A stretch of 64,000 nucleotides of DNA, taken from contig NZ_CP158480.1 of NCBI RefSeq assembly GCF_050920755.1, positions 2,046,001 through 2,110,000 on the forward strand, in the 5' to 3' direction. Source of the stretch: Oligella sp050920755 (GTDB lineage: Bacteria > Pseudomonadota > Gammaproteobacteria > Burkholderiales > Burkholderiaceae_B). Each line of letters opens with the position of its first letter. The first letter of the stretch is position 1. The notes beneath the pieces were generated by a model, which saw only the letters and a program-made list of their open reading frames with translations, was not told the origin of the DNA and did not search any database. The position numbers and the translations under genes are program-made. Of this stretch, positions 24,501 to 33,607 are shown piece by piece.

Positions 24501-24639
24501 TCCAAACGGCACGGACTTACATGATATTTTGCCGAAAATGAGCCCTCTCAACCCGCAATACCTTACAAAAAAGGATAACGTTCTTAAGCGAATCTCGGAA
24601 TTCGTCGATAAGTTTAAAGGCGTAGGCGGCGAGCTTTAA
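21538..24639 (+). CDS. hsdR: Type IC restriction endonuclease / translocase HsdR
   Basis: 1033 residues, full length for the EcoR124I type. The N-terminal nuclease shows VQIELKK (Glu-x-Lys, about residue 164). The motor has Walker A TTGSGKTLT (about 309), the DEAD-type box DECHRSQFGE (about 407) and motif VI QAYSRTNRIYD. The C-terminal helical domain binds the methylase core. With HsdM2S it translocates unmodified DNA and cuts it. The IS5 element begins about 20 bp after its stop, so the gene is intact. Confidence 0.95.
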   Translation: MNTYKTIAQSKNFIVLDSYTKHLNQSREHQSEDQLEREFITDLQNQGYEYVANLNTPQAMLDNVRVQLQALNKVQFNDNEWARFVESYLDKPSDGIIEKTRKIHDDYICDFTFDDGQIKNIFLLDKKNLAQNKLQVIRQFQQTGKHANRYDVTILVNGLPLVQIELKKRGTAIKEAFNQVHRYGKESFNSDNSLYKYLQIFVISNGTDTRYFANTTKRSKNSFDFTMNWAQADNSLIEDLKDFTATFLQRRTLLSVLLHYSVFDVSDTLLIMRPYQIAATERILWKINSSYQNKNWSNKNSGGYIWHTTGSGKTLTSFKAARLATELEFIDKVFFVVDRKDLDHQTIKEYQRFSPDSVNGSVNTAALKRNLEKEDNKIIVTTIQKLNNLIKSEQDLPIYNKQVVFIFDECHRSQFGEAQKNLQKKFKKYYQFGFTGTPIFPENALGAETTASVFGNELHSYVITDAIRNDKVLKFKVDYNDVRPQFKHIESEQDEQKLSAAETKEALLHPQRIREISHYILQNYRQKTHRLRPGAQGFNAMFAVSSVDAAKLYYEMLHKLQADPSNKYSERPLTIATIFSFAANEAQDAIGDIVDESFEVSAMNSTAKEFLSAAIDHYNHHFKTNFSVDSNGFQNYYNDVAQRMKNKEIDLLIVVGMFLTGFDAPTLNTLFVDKNLRYHGLIQAYSRTNRIYDATKTFGNIVTFRDLEQATIDAITLFGDKNTKNVVLEKSFEEYMEGFADGTNRGFKEILQDLEECFPTPTGIDTEADKKAFVKLFGEYLRVENILQNYDEYDSLKAMQNLDLNDAAAVEAFKEAHYLDDEKFAELQTIHLPSERKVQDYRSTYNDIREWLRRQEDADKFSESRLDWDDVVFEVDLLKSQEINLDYILELIFEHNKKNKNKDELIEEVRRMIRASLDNRAKETLVVDFVNQSDLDRLGDKASVIEAFFAFAQAEQQREAAALIADENLNPERAKRYIAASLKRNYASPNGTDLHDILPKMSPLNPQYLTKKDNVLKRISEFVDKFKGVGGEL

Positions 24640-25643
24640 AGCACGCAGCGTCATGCGCTGAGACCTTTGCAATAACCCCTCAAACTTCCTAAAATATGGC
24701 TTATTTCCTTGCTTTCTTACTTCAGTCCCATGAGTAGTTTCTTTCAACAAACCGCCAAAGCCCGTATTGCCAAACACCTCGACCGTTTTCCGTTACTTAA
24801 GTTAGATCAAGTGATTGATTGGCGACCGATTGAACGCTACCTCAATTCACAAAAGCAGCGTCGATTGACGACTCAACAAGGTCGTCCGAGTTATCCCGTG
24901 CTCGCCATGTTTAAGGCAGTCCTATTGGGTCAATGGCATAGCCTCTCCGATCCGGAGCTTGAGCATAGTTTGGTGACTCGCATTGATTTTACGATTTTTT
25001 GCGGTTTTGATGATATGGACGTTCCCGATCACAGTACCCTATGCCGTTACCGTAATTGGTTGGCTGAGGAGGGTTTATTGGATAAGCTGTTAGTGCTTAT
25101 CAATCAGCAGTTAAGCGAGAAGGGTCTAAAAGTAGCCAAGGCGCAAACGGCAGTGGTTGATGCGACGATTATTCAAACGGCAGGTCGTAAGAAAATGAAG
25201 GCAATTGAGCAGCTTGAGGACGGTGAGTATCATGAGTCTGCACCAAGCACTGATAAGGATGCACGTTGGACAAAAAAGGGGGCTGACTTCCATATAGGCT
25301 TTAAGCTACATGCTCGTTCGGATGGTGAGGGCTATATTGAAAAGCTTAATACCACGCCCGCTAATGTGCATGAGGTTAATCAACTTGAACCGCTCGTCAA
25401 TGATTTGGAACAGGGCACGAGAGTAGAAGCGGATAAGGGCTATAGCAGCGCAAAGAATCGAAAGCGATTACAAGCGCTCGGCTTAGAAGATGGCATTATG
25501 CAAAAGGCGCATCGCGGTTCAGTGTTGACACGTGAGCAGATAGAACGCAACAAGCGTTGTTAACGGCAATGTAAAAATGACCCCTGTCGGCAATTGAATT
25601 TTGACCCCTTAGTTTATAAACTAGCGGTTTTTTCGAGCCGCAT

Positions 25644-26678
25644 ATGTTAACTCAGGAGATGGTTGTGACCATAAAAGTGTTAAATAAACAGGGGCGTTCT
25701 ATCAAATCAATTAGCCGAGAGATGGGTGTTGCACGCAATACCGTAAAGAAATATTTAAAAGCGGATTCAACGGTACAGCAATACACTCCTCGTGCGGCCC
25801 GACCGACGAAGCTTGATCCATATAAAGCTTACATTCAAGAGAGAATTCGTCATGCGAGCCCGGAGTGGATTCCTGCGGCGGTACTTTATCGAGAGATTGT
25901 TGAACGGGGATATCCCGGTAAGATACGTATGGTGAGTGATTACGTGGCGCAGTTTAAACCAAGCGTTCCGGCAGAACCTTTGGTGCGTTTCGAGACGGCA
26001 CCGGGTGAGCAACTGCAAGTTGATTTCACCATCGTTCGACGTCGAGGAGAGCCGTTAAAGGCCTTTGTTGCTACGCTAGGCTACTCTCGAGCCAGCTATG
26101 TCTATTTCTTCGATAACGAGCGCAGTGAGGCGTGGTTGAATGGCTTACGTCAATGTTTTGACTTCTTTGGGGGTGTGCCTAAGGAGGTACTCTTTGACAA
26201 CGCCAAGGCGATTGTCATTGAGCGAGATGCGTATGGTGACGGATTGCACCGGTGGCATCCGGAGCTACTGTCATTAGCAAAGGACTATGGCTTTCGTCCT
26301 CGACTATGTCGTCCCTACCGGGCTAAGACTAAAGGTAAAGTGGAACGCTTTAACCGCTACCTGAAGAGTAGTTTCGTGGTACCGTTACGAGCGCAATTGC
26401 GAGCCGATGGGCTGGCACTGGATGTGCAGACCGCCAATGGGTATATTGGTCATTGGCTGCAGAGTGTCGCCAATGCCCGAGTCCATGGCACGACCCAAGC
26501 GATCCCCAACCAACGACTCATCAAGGAACGTGAAGCGTTATTGCCGTTGCCGATAAGAAGCGGCAATTCGGCAATCTCTCACACGTCGAATCAGGTACCG
26601 GTGCCGATTGAGAGCTTGCAACACCCACTGTCCATCTATGATGCGCTGTTAGGAGACGGTCATGAACTTACAGTCTGA
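25644..26678 (+). CDS. istA: IS21 transposase IstA
   Basis: 344 residues. N-terminal helix-turn-helix (GRSIKSISREMGVARNTVKKYL) and a DDE integrase core with LQVDFTIVRRRG, VLFDNAKAIV and KGKVERFNRYLK (Asp, Asp, Glu). It overlaps istB by 17 bp as usual. It catalyses the strand-transfer steps of transposition. The only copy in the window. Confidence 0.93.
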   Translation: MLTQEMVVTIKVLNKQGRSIKSISREMGVARNTVKKYLKADSTVQQYTPRAARPTKLDPYKAYIQERIRHASPEWIPAAVLYREIVERGYPGKIRMVSDYVAQFKPSVPAEPLVRFETAPGEQLQVDFTIVRRRGEPLKAFVATLGYSRASYVYFFDNERSEAWLNGLRQCFDFFGGVPKEVLFDNAKAIVIERDAYGDGLHRWHPELLSLAKDYGFRPRLCRPYRAKTKGKVERFNRYLKSSFVVPLRAQLRADGLALDVQTANGYIGHWLQSVANARVHGTTQAIPNQRLIKEREALLPLPIRSGNSAISHTSNQVPVPIESLQHPLSIYDALLGDGHELTV

Positions 26679-27438
26679 ACGCATTGCCGATTTATGTCGG
26701 CAATTAGGCTTATATGCCATAAATGAGGCGTGGCCTCAGGTGTCTGAACGTAACCTCCAATCCGAGGGTAGTTACGCTGACTTTGTGGAGCAGCTGTTGA
26801 TGGAAGAGCTAAAGGCTAAAGGGGTACGTTCCCAAACAACACTGCTTAAATTTGCCGGGCTACCGAGCATTAAAACAGTGGAGGAATTTGACTTTGCATT
26901 TGCCAGTGGGGTGTCTAAGGCGAAGGTTGCCGAGCTCAGTTCCTTAACCTTCATTGCTCGTCAGGAGAACATTGTCTTGCTTGGCCCAAGCGGAGTGGGC
27001 AAGACACACCTAGCCATTGGTTTAGCGTATAAAGCGATTATGAGTCAGCTAAAGGTGCGTTTTATGACAGCGGCGGATTTGATGCTGCACTTAATGGCAG
27101 CGCATCGGCAGGGCAAATTAAAGAGCTACATGAACCGCGTAGTGATGGCGCCTAAGCTCTTAGTTATCGATGAGATAGGATACTTGCCGTTTGGGCGAGA
27201 GGAGGCGAATTTGTTCTTTAATGTCGTTGCTAAACGCTATGAGAAAGGTAGCCTGTTGTTAACCAGCAACTTACCTTTTAGTCAATGGGCGGATACCTTC
27301 GCCGGTGACACCTCGTTGACAGCTGCCATGCTGGATAGGCTGCTACATCACTGCCATGTCGTTCAAATGAGCGGTGAGAGCTATCGATTGAAAGATAAAA
27401 GAAAGGTTGGTTTTATATCAACCAAAGTATCAATTTAA
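26662..27438 (+). CDS. istB: IS21 helper ATPase IstB
   Basis: 258 residues. AAA+ motifs: Walker A GPSGVGKTHLAIGLAYKA (about residue 112), Walker B LLVIDEIGYLPF, and sensor LLTSNLPFSQW. IstB assembles on target DNA and selects the insertion site with IstA. It begins inside the end of istA. Confidence 0.94.
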   Translation: MNLQSERIADLCRQLGLYAINEAWPQVSERNLQSEGSYADFVEQLLMEELKAKGVRSQTTLLKFAGLPSIKTVEEFDFAFASGVSKAKVAELSSLTFIARQENIVLLGPSGVGKTHLAIGLAYKAIMSQLKVRFMTAADLMLHLMAAHRQGKLKSYMNRVVMAPKLLVIDEIGYLPFGREEANLFFNVVAKRYEKGSLLLTSNLPFSQWADTFAGDTSLTAAMLDRLLHHCHVVQMSGESYRLKDKRKVGFISTKVSI

Positions 27439-27842
27439 TTCGTAGAGGGGGTCAAATTTATATTGCCGATCTTCCTCTAAAGGGGGTCAAAATTCAATTG
27501 CCGTTGACAGCGTTTATCTAAGACTCGCTATGTGATTGAGCAAAGTTTCGGCACGCTGCACCGTAAATTCAAACATAAGCGGGCAAGCTGTTTTGGTCTC
27601 GTCAAGGTGCATGCGCAGTCGCTTTTGAAAGCGATTTGCATCAATTGTTTAAAAGCTGCCAATAAGCTTAGGATAGTTGCGCCTAATTTTGCCTAAAAGG
27701 CAGAATTAGGCAGATAAATGCCTAAAAAACAGGCATTTATCGATAAAAGCTGGGTGAAATTTGTCGAAAATTTCCTAAAAAATCAAAAAATTTCCAAGTA
27801 GAACAGAAATCCGGTATTTAACTGCTTTTATGCAAAAGTCTC

Positions 27843-28197
27843 GCGCTGTTAGTGCTTGAGTTTAGGTTAAGGGTGGTATACGCCCTTGACTTGAACTTGG
27901 GTGCGTGAGATTGCATAGTTACGTGCATATTGTCGCTTGCGCATTTGTCGCGTGCGGAAACATGAGTGAATCATGCGTTGAATAAGCGGATAACTTGAGA
28001 ATGCCGTGAAATGGGCGGCAAGTGTACATAAATGGACACTCAGTGACGGTTTTAAGAATTAAAACGATAAAAAACGACGAAACTCATTATTATTTGAGTG
28101 TGCTGCCAACAGATTGGCGCTAGCTCATTGCAATTAACATAAAAAAGTCTTTTAACGACGCTCACCCCGGAGCGGCGCAGTAAGTACTTTCTCAATG
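27843..28197. other. Non-coding spacer between IS5 and the CRISPR array
   Basis: 355 bp with no credible ORF. It adjoins the terminal, slightly degenerate CRISPR repeat and is therefore the leader-distal (trailer) side of the array if the array is transcribed leftward. No terminator with a clear T run was seen. Confidence 0.5.
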
Positions 28198-29571
28198 ATC
28201 TTAATCCCCTTGGAATCAGGGCTAGTTATTCAACAAAAAGTATAACAGTGCTTTTATTTATTTTTTAGTCTTAATCCCCTTGGAATCAGGGCTAGTTATT
28301 CAACTTTAAAGGCTTAACGCTGATAAAGTCTTCCCCCGTCTTAATCCCCTTGGAATCAGGGCTAGTTATTCAACCACTCAAAGCCAGTAACCCAATTCAT
28401 AAAAAACTGTCTTAATCCCCTTGGAATCAGGGCTAGTTATTCAACTGTGCCAAATATAAATACCGGCTCAGTGCAATGTCTTAATCCCCTTGGAATCAGG
28501 GCTAGTTATTCAACAATATAAATTGGCTAAATACTTGGCCGAAAACCCGTCTTAATCCCCTTGGAATCAGGGCTAGTTATTCAACATATCGGGGCGGCAA
28601 GTTAAACGCCTTAGAGGTGGTCTTAATCCCCTTGGAATCAGGGCTAGTTATTCAACGCAATGATCTGTTGAACAACTTGATAAACAAGTTGTCTTAATCC
28701 CCTTGGAATCAGGGCTAGTTATTCAACGACCGCAAAGGCAAAACGATTGATGCAAAAAGGTCTTAATCCCCTTGGAATCAGGGCTAGTTATTCAACAAAA
28801 AATCCCTGGTGGATTCGTTCAATGCTTTGTCTTAATCCCCTTGGAATCAGGGCTAGTTATTCAACCCCGGGCTACTATTATCTGTTGGTCAACTTGGGGG
28901 TCTTAATCCCCTTGGAATCAGGGCTAGTTATTCAACATTGCGGGAAGCAAAAGAAGGGCAATAAGCCCGTCGTCTTAATCCCCTTGGAATCAGGGCTAGT
29001 TATTCAACATATCTAAAAAACAATCCACAAGCTGATCTCGGAGTCTTAATCCCCTTGGAATCAGGGCTAGTTATTCAACTGATGCCCGAATTGGTTGCCT
29101 TATTAAAGGCAAAGTCTTAATCCCCTTGGAATCAGGGCTAGTTATTCAACTCTTTAAAAATTTGGAAAACAGTCTATTTAGTGCGTCTTAATCCCCTTGG
29201 AATCAGGGCTAGTTATTCAACGTTGGTATTAAAAAATAAGTAAATTTTTCATAGTCTTAATCCCCTTGGAATCAGGGCTAGTTATTCAACAATGCGAGGG
29301 CTTGAGCTTCCTCGACGGAAGCTTGTCTTAATCCCCTTGGAATCAGGGCTAGTTATTCAACCACCCCTCGTTTAATCTTGTTAAATGGATTTGGTCTTAA
29401 TCCCCTTGGAATCAGGGCTAGTTATTCAACCGAGGGCTGTACGAATGGTTCAATCGTTGTCAGGTCTTAATCCCCTTGGAATCAGGGCTAGTTATTCAAC
29501 TCTCGCTAAGCTTTACAAAGAGGAGGTGAAGTTTGTCTTAATCCCCTTGGAATCAGGGCTAGTTATTCAAC
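28198..29571 (-). CRISPR. CRISPR array: 20 repeats of 37 bp, 19 spacers
   Basis: On the + strand each repeat starts GTCTTAATCCCC and ends GGGCTAGTTATTCAAC; spacers are 32-35 bp. Repeats start at 28198, 28268, 28338, 28409, 28478, 28549, 28620, 28691, 28760, 28829, 28900, 28972, 29043, 29114, 29185, 29254, 29325, 29394, 29464 and 29535. The leftmost repeat has A for G at its first base; the rest look identical. Read leftward, the repeat ends GGGGATTAAGAC, giving an ATTAAGAC 5' handle like type III crRNA tags, and the degenerate repeat falls leader-distal. Leftward transcription is therefore inferred. A 4-bp CCCT/AGGG stem is possible. Confidence 0.97.
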
Positions 29572-29791
29572 AGCAGTCTCTTTTTTATCTTTAAAAATCA
29601 ACGCCTTATAAAGGGGTTTAGCGAAAATATCAAACATTAAAAAGAAGACTGGAAAATATTGAATGACCATCAACGACACTCTTAGGCACAACATAAATTA
29701 TAGACAATCAAAAATCGCTTTTCAAGGCGATCAGATATAAGATTTAAGCTTAAATCAAATATACTGTAGCCAATAAGCTTTCTAAATAAGA
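29572..29791 (-). promoter_or_regulatory. Probable CRISPR leader
   Basis: 220 bp of AT-rich, non-coding sequence between the last intact repeat and the end of the operon Card1 gene. For a leftward array this is the leader side. The array may have its own promoter here or be read through from the cmr operon on the same strand. Confidence 0.5.
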
Positions 29792-31060
29792 TTATCTCGT
29801 TGGAAATCGAGAGGTCTTTTTCCACTCCTTTAAACGATCAACTAGATCTCGGAGATACTTAGGCTCGATCAAAACCACACCTTGGGATCTGGCATGCGCT
29901 CTAAATCGTTCAGCCTTTTCTTTTTCTTCCACGTTTTTTTTCTCAATTGGCCAACGAGCTGTAGCGAACCAACTCTTCACCAATTGACCCCCACTACGTG
30001 CGCTAATTGCCGATAATTTATTAAGCGCCGTATCAAAAGCTTGTTGTTGTTTAGAATCCTTAAAAAAATAAGCAGTTTTGCACTCTACAATGACAAGATT
30101 ATTTTTATAGCTCGCAACCAAATCAAGCTCATTATCTTTAAACTCTGTATCATCATGCGTACTGACAATTTCCATACCACTTTGCACATCGGAGATTCCC
30201 GCTTGGTTAAAGCATAACCACAAATACTCCTCTAACCAAATACCATGCAAATAACGAGCTTTTTCTAAATCATCAATTCTAAAAACAGCAGGTGTATCCG
30301 TTTGAAGCTCGTCATCTAAGATAATAACCTTATGTTTATGCATCAAAGCAAGTACTTCTTTCCAATCGGAACCGATGCATTTTCCTAGTGATATTTCAAT
30401 AGGAAATTGTGTTTTTTCAATGGGTTGAGCAAGCGATTTAGCAAGTTCTTTATTCAAACTACCGATAAAACTACCCAATTTTTCGTACATATTTTGACCC
30501 AAGTGCCTTGTTAATTCAGCGCGTTCTTGGACCTCTTTTTGCCAATCGCTTTTATCACTGAGTGCACTCTTAACTCTTATCGAATGCGCTTTCAAAATAT
30601 CCTCAGATGATAAAAGATTCTCTGCTAAAGGTTCAGTGTAAAAATCAGGGTAAATTATTTCTATTTTTTCATTGTTAGTATCGCAATAAATTACTTCCAC
30701 TTTGTTTTCAAGAACCTTTTCACGACATGCTTCAACAAAAGCAAGACTCATTAACTTCGTACCACCCGTTGCGTTTAAATAAATTTTCGCTTCAGGCAGC
30801 CCGTGATGAATTTTGTGAATCTGATCTTTTGCCCACTTACACATATCGCCATAATCGGAAGAAGGCATTTCAGATAAAACAACAATATTTTCCGGTTCAA
30901 CAAGCCCAAGATCTGAGAGTAGCTTACTAAACTGTTCATCTTTGCCTTTACTCACCATTTGTTCTGATGCTATTAAACAAGCAACATCTACAGCCATTCT
31001 GTATAGAGGCAAGACATTTTGCAAAACCTGATCTGACAAAATACAAATATATACGTTCAT
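29792..31060 (-). CDS. Card1/Can2-type CARF nuclease (DUF1887), operon copy
   Basis: 422 residues. CARF domain about 1-150 (MNVYICILSDQVLQNVLPLYRM; LNATGGTKLMSLAFVEAC). C-terminal PD-(D/E)xK nuclease with NELDLVASYKNNLVIVECKTA. In this family cyclic tetra-adenylate made by the Cas10 subunit activates metal-dependent nicking of DNA and cleavage of RNA, leading to dormancy. It follows cas6 by 61 bp and is the last gene before the array. Clearly paralogous to the 14557 gene along its whole length. Confidence 0.88.
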   Translation of the reverse strand: MNVYICILSDQVLQNVLPLYRMAVDVACLIASEQMVSKGKDEQFSKLLSDLGLVEPENIVVLSEMPSSDYGDMCKWAKDQIHKIHHGLPEAKIYLNATGGTKLMSLAFVEACREKVLENKVEVIYCDTNNEKIEIIYPDFYTEPLAENLLSSEDILKAHSIRVKSALSDKSDWQKEVQERAELTRHLGQNMYEKLGSFIGSLNKELAKSLAQPIEKTQFPIEISLGKCIGSDWKEVLALMHKHKVIILDDELQTDTPAVFRIDDLEKARYLHGIWLEEYLWLCFNQAGISDVQSGMEIVSTHDDTEFKDNELDLVASYKNNLVIVECKTAYFFKDSKQQQAFDTALNKLSAISARSGGQLVKSWFATARWPIEKKNVEEKEKAERFRAHARSQGVVLIEPKYLRDLVDRLKEWKKTSRFPTR

Positions 31061-31121
31061 TCTGATTAGTCCTTTTTGATAAACCGATCTTTAGCGCTTA
31101 AAACCTCTCAAACCACCATTG

Positions 31122-32042
31122 TTAATCAATCATCCGATAAGCGCCTAAGCCGAAACTGGTATTTTTACCCACATGCAGATACTGCCCCACCCACACATAG
31201 GGTAGCCACGCTTCAGGCACCTGCTTTAAAACCCAACGACCGACCGATCCCGTTAAACGCATCGCCTGTTTTTGACGATTAGAGTAGCGTTTCCAATCCT
31301 GCGCATAAAGGTCTTTGTGATCCTCGACGCTTGCTGCCGTATCTGTCAGTTCATTAATATCCTGCGGCTTATGCTCGGGGAAACATAAACTGAAGCGTCT
31401 CAACACATTACGCAGTAAGATAGCCGCATTTAGCTCCTCAGTCTTCAGCACTCGCCCATCATGCTGCAAGCGCAACGGCGTATAGAACACCAGCTCGACA
31501 TCTTGAGCACCTTCAAATCTCGGCACTTGCATCATCGTGCGATGAGGGATTAAGGTCGGTTTATGCTCACTGTATAAATCCTTAAGACTCCCATCGATCT
31601 GATGCTGTTGCACCAAAATCAGCTCTGCCCTGGCCAAGCTTCTTTTAGGACCGAAACCGTTTAATAAAGCTCGGCGCCAAGCTAACACAACCTCTGCCAA
31701 ATAAGACGTCGCATCATTCATCAGCACCATATCAAAGTAGTAAATATCGCCCTTGGCGTAATTACTTTTACCCTGCACCGAGGCTTCCAGCACATAGGGT
31801 ATCGGATTACCATTTAATCTACTTGAGTTATCCCCATCATTACATGGCTCGAATACCTTGACATAAACGCTGTTTTTAAACGATTCATAGTTACTTTGCA
31901 ACGTTTTGTCAGCGCTGATACCGCTTAAATCCATCAAAGTATGACCGAATACACCGCGCAGGGTTGAGCCCGTATAATCCGTAAAACGCATAGGCTCCAA
32001 CACCCTGAAACTGAATCGATAGCGACAAAGATTAAGTTCCAT
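31122..32042 (-). CDS. cas6: Cas6 pre-crRNA endoribonuclease (RAMP)
   Basis: 306 residues from ATG 32042 (MELNLCRYRFSFRVLEPMRF); a TTG five codons upstream is possible. Family marks are YTGSTLRGVFGHTL near the start, GFGPKRSLARAEL in the middle, and the C-terminal RAMP glycine loop VGKNTSFGLGAYRM. It should cut array transcripts at the repeat and leave the 8-base handle. It overlaps cmr6 by 11 bp, so crRNA maturation is encoded inside the effector operon. Confidence 0.85.
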   Translation of the reverse strand: MELNLCRYRFSFRVLEPMRFTDYTGSTLRGVFGHTLMDLSGISADKTLQSNYESFKNSVYVKVFEPCNDGDNSSRLNGNPIPYVLEASVQGKSNYAKGDIYYFDMVLMNDATSYLAEVVLAWRRALLNGFGPKRSLARAELILVQQHQIDGSLKDLYSEHKPTLIPHRTMMQVPRFEGAQDVELVFYTPLRLQHDGRVLKTEELNAAILLRNVLRRFSLCFPEHKPQDINELTDTAASVEDHKDLYAQDWKRYSNRQKQAMRLTGSVGRWVLKQVPEAWLPYVWVGQYLHVGKNTSFGLGAYRMID

Positions 32043-33198
32043 CACCAACTTCTTCAAGACTGATAAGCTTAATTCGATTACCTAAAAACTCAACTTCTAC
32101 CCTAACCTTAACCGGTTTGCCCCTTTTCAACCTTTTTTTAGCATTATCAGACAGTGGACCCGGACGCGTGTCTTTAAACACGGTGCCCTTTTCATCCGGA
32201 AGCTTGATATAAATTTCTTGCTTACCCGGAATCATTTTCGTAATCTGAGCGTCTTCCCAAGTCTGACTACCACCGGCAGCAAAACCGGCATCGGCAAGCG
32301 CCGAGGAAAAGTTGGCAGATTTTTGCCGGCGATCGATCTCTGCCAGCTCCTCTTGAGTTTTGCCTACTTTCAACGTCGCTTCTTCATCGTATGACATATG
32401 TCCATAACCGGCAGCAGTCTTAGCACCCGAACCAAGCCATTTCAGCGCCTCTTTCAGCTGCTCCATCGCCTCCTTAACATAGGCTTTTCCGGCTTCATTG
32501 CGAGAGGCAATTGAAAACAAAAACTGCGCATCACTGGTCACCAAAAAAGACACCGGAATCGGTGCATGCCAATCACCCGGCAAGCTCTCCTTATCCATTC
32601 GCTCAGCGCCGCTTTCATACCATTTGCCCATATGCGGTGTCATAATATCCAACAGCAATTTAGGGCAGTTGATCGGAATCGCATCGAAAAAGATCAGGTC
32701 GCCCGCCTTACCCTGATCATTAACATCGGCCGCACCGCCAAACCACTGTCTGATTTTCTCATTGCCTTGCGCGGACGTCTCACCTTCCTGAGTTGCCCAA
32801 ACCTCCATCCATGCGCGCAGTAAGCCTTTAACCGCTGAACCGGGCAAATACGGTGTACCCAAGCTATGATGCCATGTAAAGCCGTTTTCAGCGGGATGAC
32901 TATTACCCATACCGCTGACAAAATGCCAATCCGTCGTGAAGACGCCTATTTCACCACCAAGACTATTAATCAACTTCACACGACGACAAGCAGCAGCATT
33001 CAGCTCATTGGCATTACCACAATGACCGACCATATCATTTAAGAAGGAACTGTCGGCATTCTTGTTAATTGAAAAGTCCGCATTATAACCATCATAAAAG
33101 CGCTCAAATAAAAGCCCTTTATTAGCCACCGGCGAATTTCTAAAAGTGGACTTTTCAGTATTAAAGAGATCACGAGCTTTTTGAACTAACGGTTGCAT
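32032..33198 (-). CDS. cmr6: Type III-B RAMP protein Cmr6
   Basis: 388 residues from ATG 33198 (MQPLVQKARDLF). The RAMP core HSLGTPYLPGSAVKGLLRAWMEVWA and the glycine-rich loop LGSGAKTAAGYGHM identify Cmr6, a cap subunit of the Cmr backbone. The C-terminal extension (about 300-388) is charged and may be a separate small domain. The start lies 1 bp after the cmr5 stop. Confidence 0.85.
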   Translation of the reverse strand: MQPLVQKARDLFNTEKSTFRNSPVANKGLLFERFYDGYNADFSINKNADSSFLNDMVGHCGNANELNAAACRRVKLINSLGGEIGVFTTDWHFVSGMGNSHPAENGFTWHHSLGTPYLPGSAVKGLLRAWMEVWATQEGETSAQGNEKIRQWFGGAADVNDQGKAGDLIFFDAIPINCPKLLLDIMTPHMGKWYESGAERMDKESLPGDWHAPIPVSFLVTSDAQFLFSIASRNEAGKAYVKEAMEQLKEALKWLGSGAKTAAGYGHMSYDEEATLKVGKTQEELAEIDRRQKSANFSSALADAGFAAGGSQTWEDAQITKMIPGKQEIYIKLPDEKGTVFKDTRPGPLSDNAKKRLKRGKPVKVRVEVEFLGNRIKLISLEEVGDGT

Positions 33199-33199
33199 C

Positions 33200-33607
33200 C
33201 TAATCCCCCTGCTCAATCTCGCCCTTAATCAAGGCTCTGGAAAAGTCCTTAACCCAAGCAAGTAAAGCCTGCAATTCGGCTTGGGCTAATTGATACTGTT
33301 CCTGATTACCTCGGCTCAAGCGCTCTAATAAACTACCCTTTGTATTTCCCCAAATACCTCGCTGCAGCAACCACTCGGATATCAAATTAAATAACAATTT
33401 CCAAGCCCTGGCCTCATCACCGTTGCCATTGGACTTCTGAAAAGCAAAGGCCAAGGCCTGACCGATACCGTTGGTTTGCACCATCGCCGGTAAGCCGTTG
33501 CTATAGGCTTTAAATCGCCTTTGTACCTGAGGAGTGTTATCACTCACGAGAGTGCTGACTTTACTTAAAGCAAAATCCGCACGAATTTGCTGTATATTGC
33601 GTCTCAT
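33200..33607 (-). CDS. cmr5: Type III-B small subunit Cmr5
   Basis: 135 residues from ATG 33607, coupled to cmr4 by ATGA. An all-helical small protein (IRADFALSKVSTLV, then FKAYSNGLPAMVQTNGIGQALAFAFQKS) with the Cmr5 PAMVQTNGLGQ signature. It lines the target RNA side of the complex as the small-subunit filament. Confidence 0.87.
   Translation of the reverse strand: MRRNIQQIRADFALSKVSTLVSDNTPQVQRRFKAYSNGLPAMVQTNGIGQALAFAFQKSNGNGDEARAWKLLFNLISEWLLQRGIWGNTKGSLLERLSRGNQEQYQLAQAELQALLAWVKDFSRALIKGEIEQGD

Larger units (their letters stand above)
25558..27509 (+). mobile_element. IS21-family element inserted in the IS5 copy
   Basis: 1952 bp with 13-bp terminal inverted repeats TGTTAACGGCAAT and ATTGCCGTTGACA (one mismatch). 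A 4-bp target duplication GCGT (25554-25557 and 27510-27513) matches the uninterrupted IS5 sequence. Inner repeats of GGCAAT/TGACCCC type near both ends resemble the multiple terminal repeats of IS21 elements. It carries istA and istB and looks intact. Confidence 0.93.
24730..27696 (+). pseudogene. IS5 transposase split by IS21 insertion
   Basis: The first part (24730-25557, MSSFFQQTAKARIAKHLDRFPLL to LTREQIERNKR) and the last part (27510-27696, from SKTRYVIEQSFGTLHRKF to APNFA) are identical in protein to the two ends of the intact transposase at 55210-56220. The IS21 insertion after the AACAAGCGT codons ends the first part at TGTTAA. DDE residues include VVDATIIQTAG (Asp), VEADKGYSS (Asp) and VIEQSFG (Glu), so the catalytic Glu is cut off. 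Confidence 0.92.
24660..27842 (+). mobile_element. IS5-family (IS1106-like) element, interrupted by an IS21 element
   Basis: Ends GAGACCTTTGCA (24660) and TGCAAAAGTCTC (to 27842) are the imperfect inverted repeats of the element found intact at 55063-56290. GCGCT flanks it on both sides (24655-24659 and 27843-27847), a likely target duplication. Without the nested IS21 and its 4-bp duplication the length is 1227 bp, one base shorter than the intact copy; the difference is one A in an A run near the right end. Confidence 0.9.

Noticed and set aside
28586..28619. Spacer 6 shares GGCAAG and GTTAAACGCCT words with the prophage methyltransferase gene near 7810
   Set aside because: The words are separated by a different distance and the rest of the 34-bp spacer does not match, so it is not a self-targeting spacer on this evidence.
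28747..29594. ORFs of 89 and 69 residues across the CRISPR array
   Set aside because: They only translate the repeat (NPLGIRASYST and VLIPLESGLVIQ units) and are artefacts of the array.
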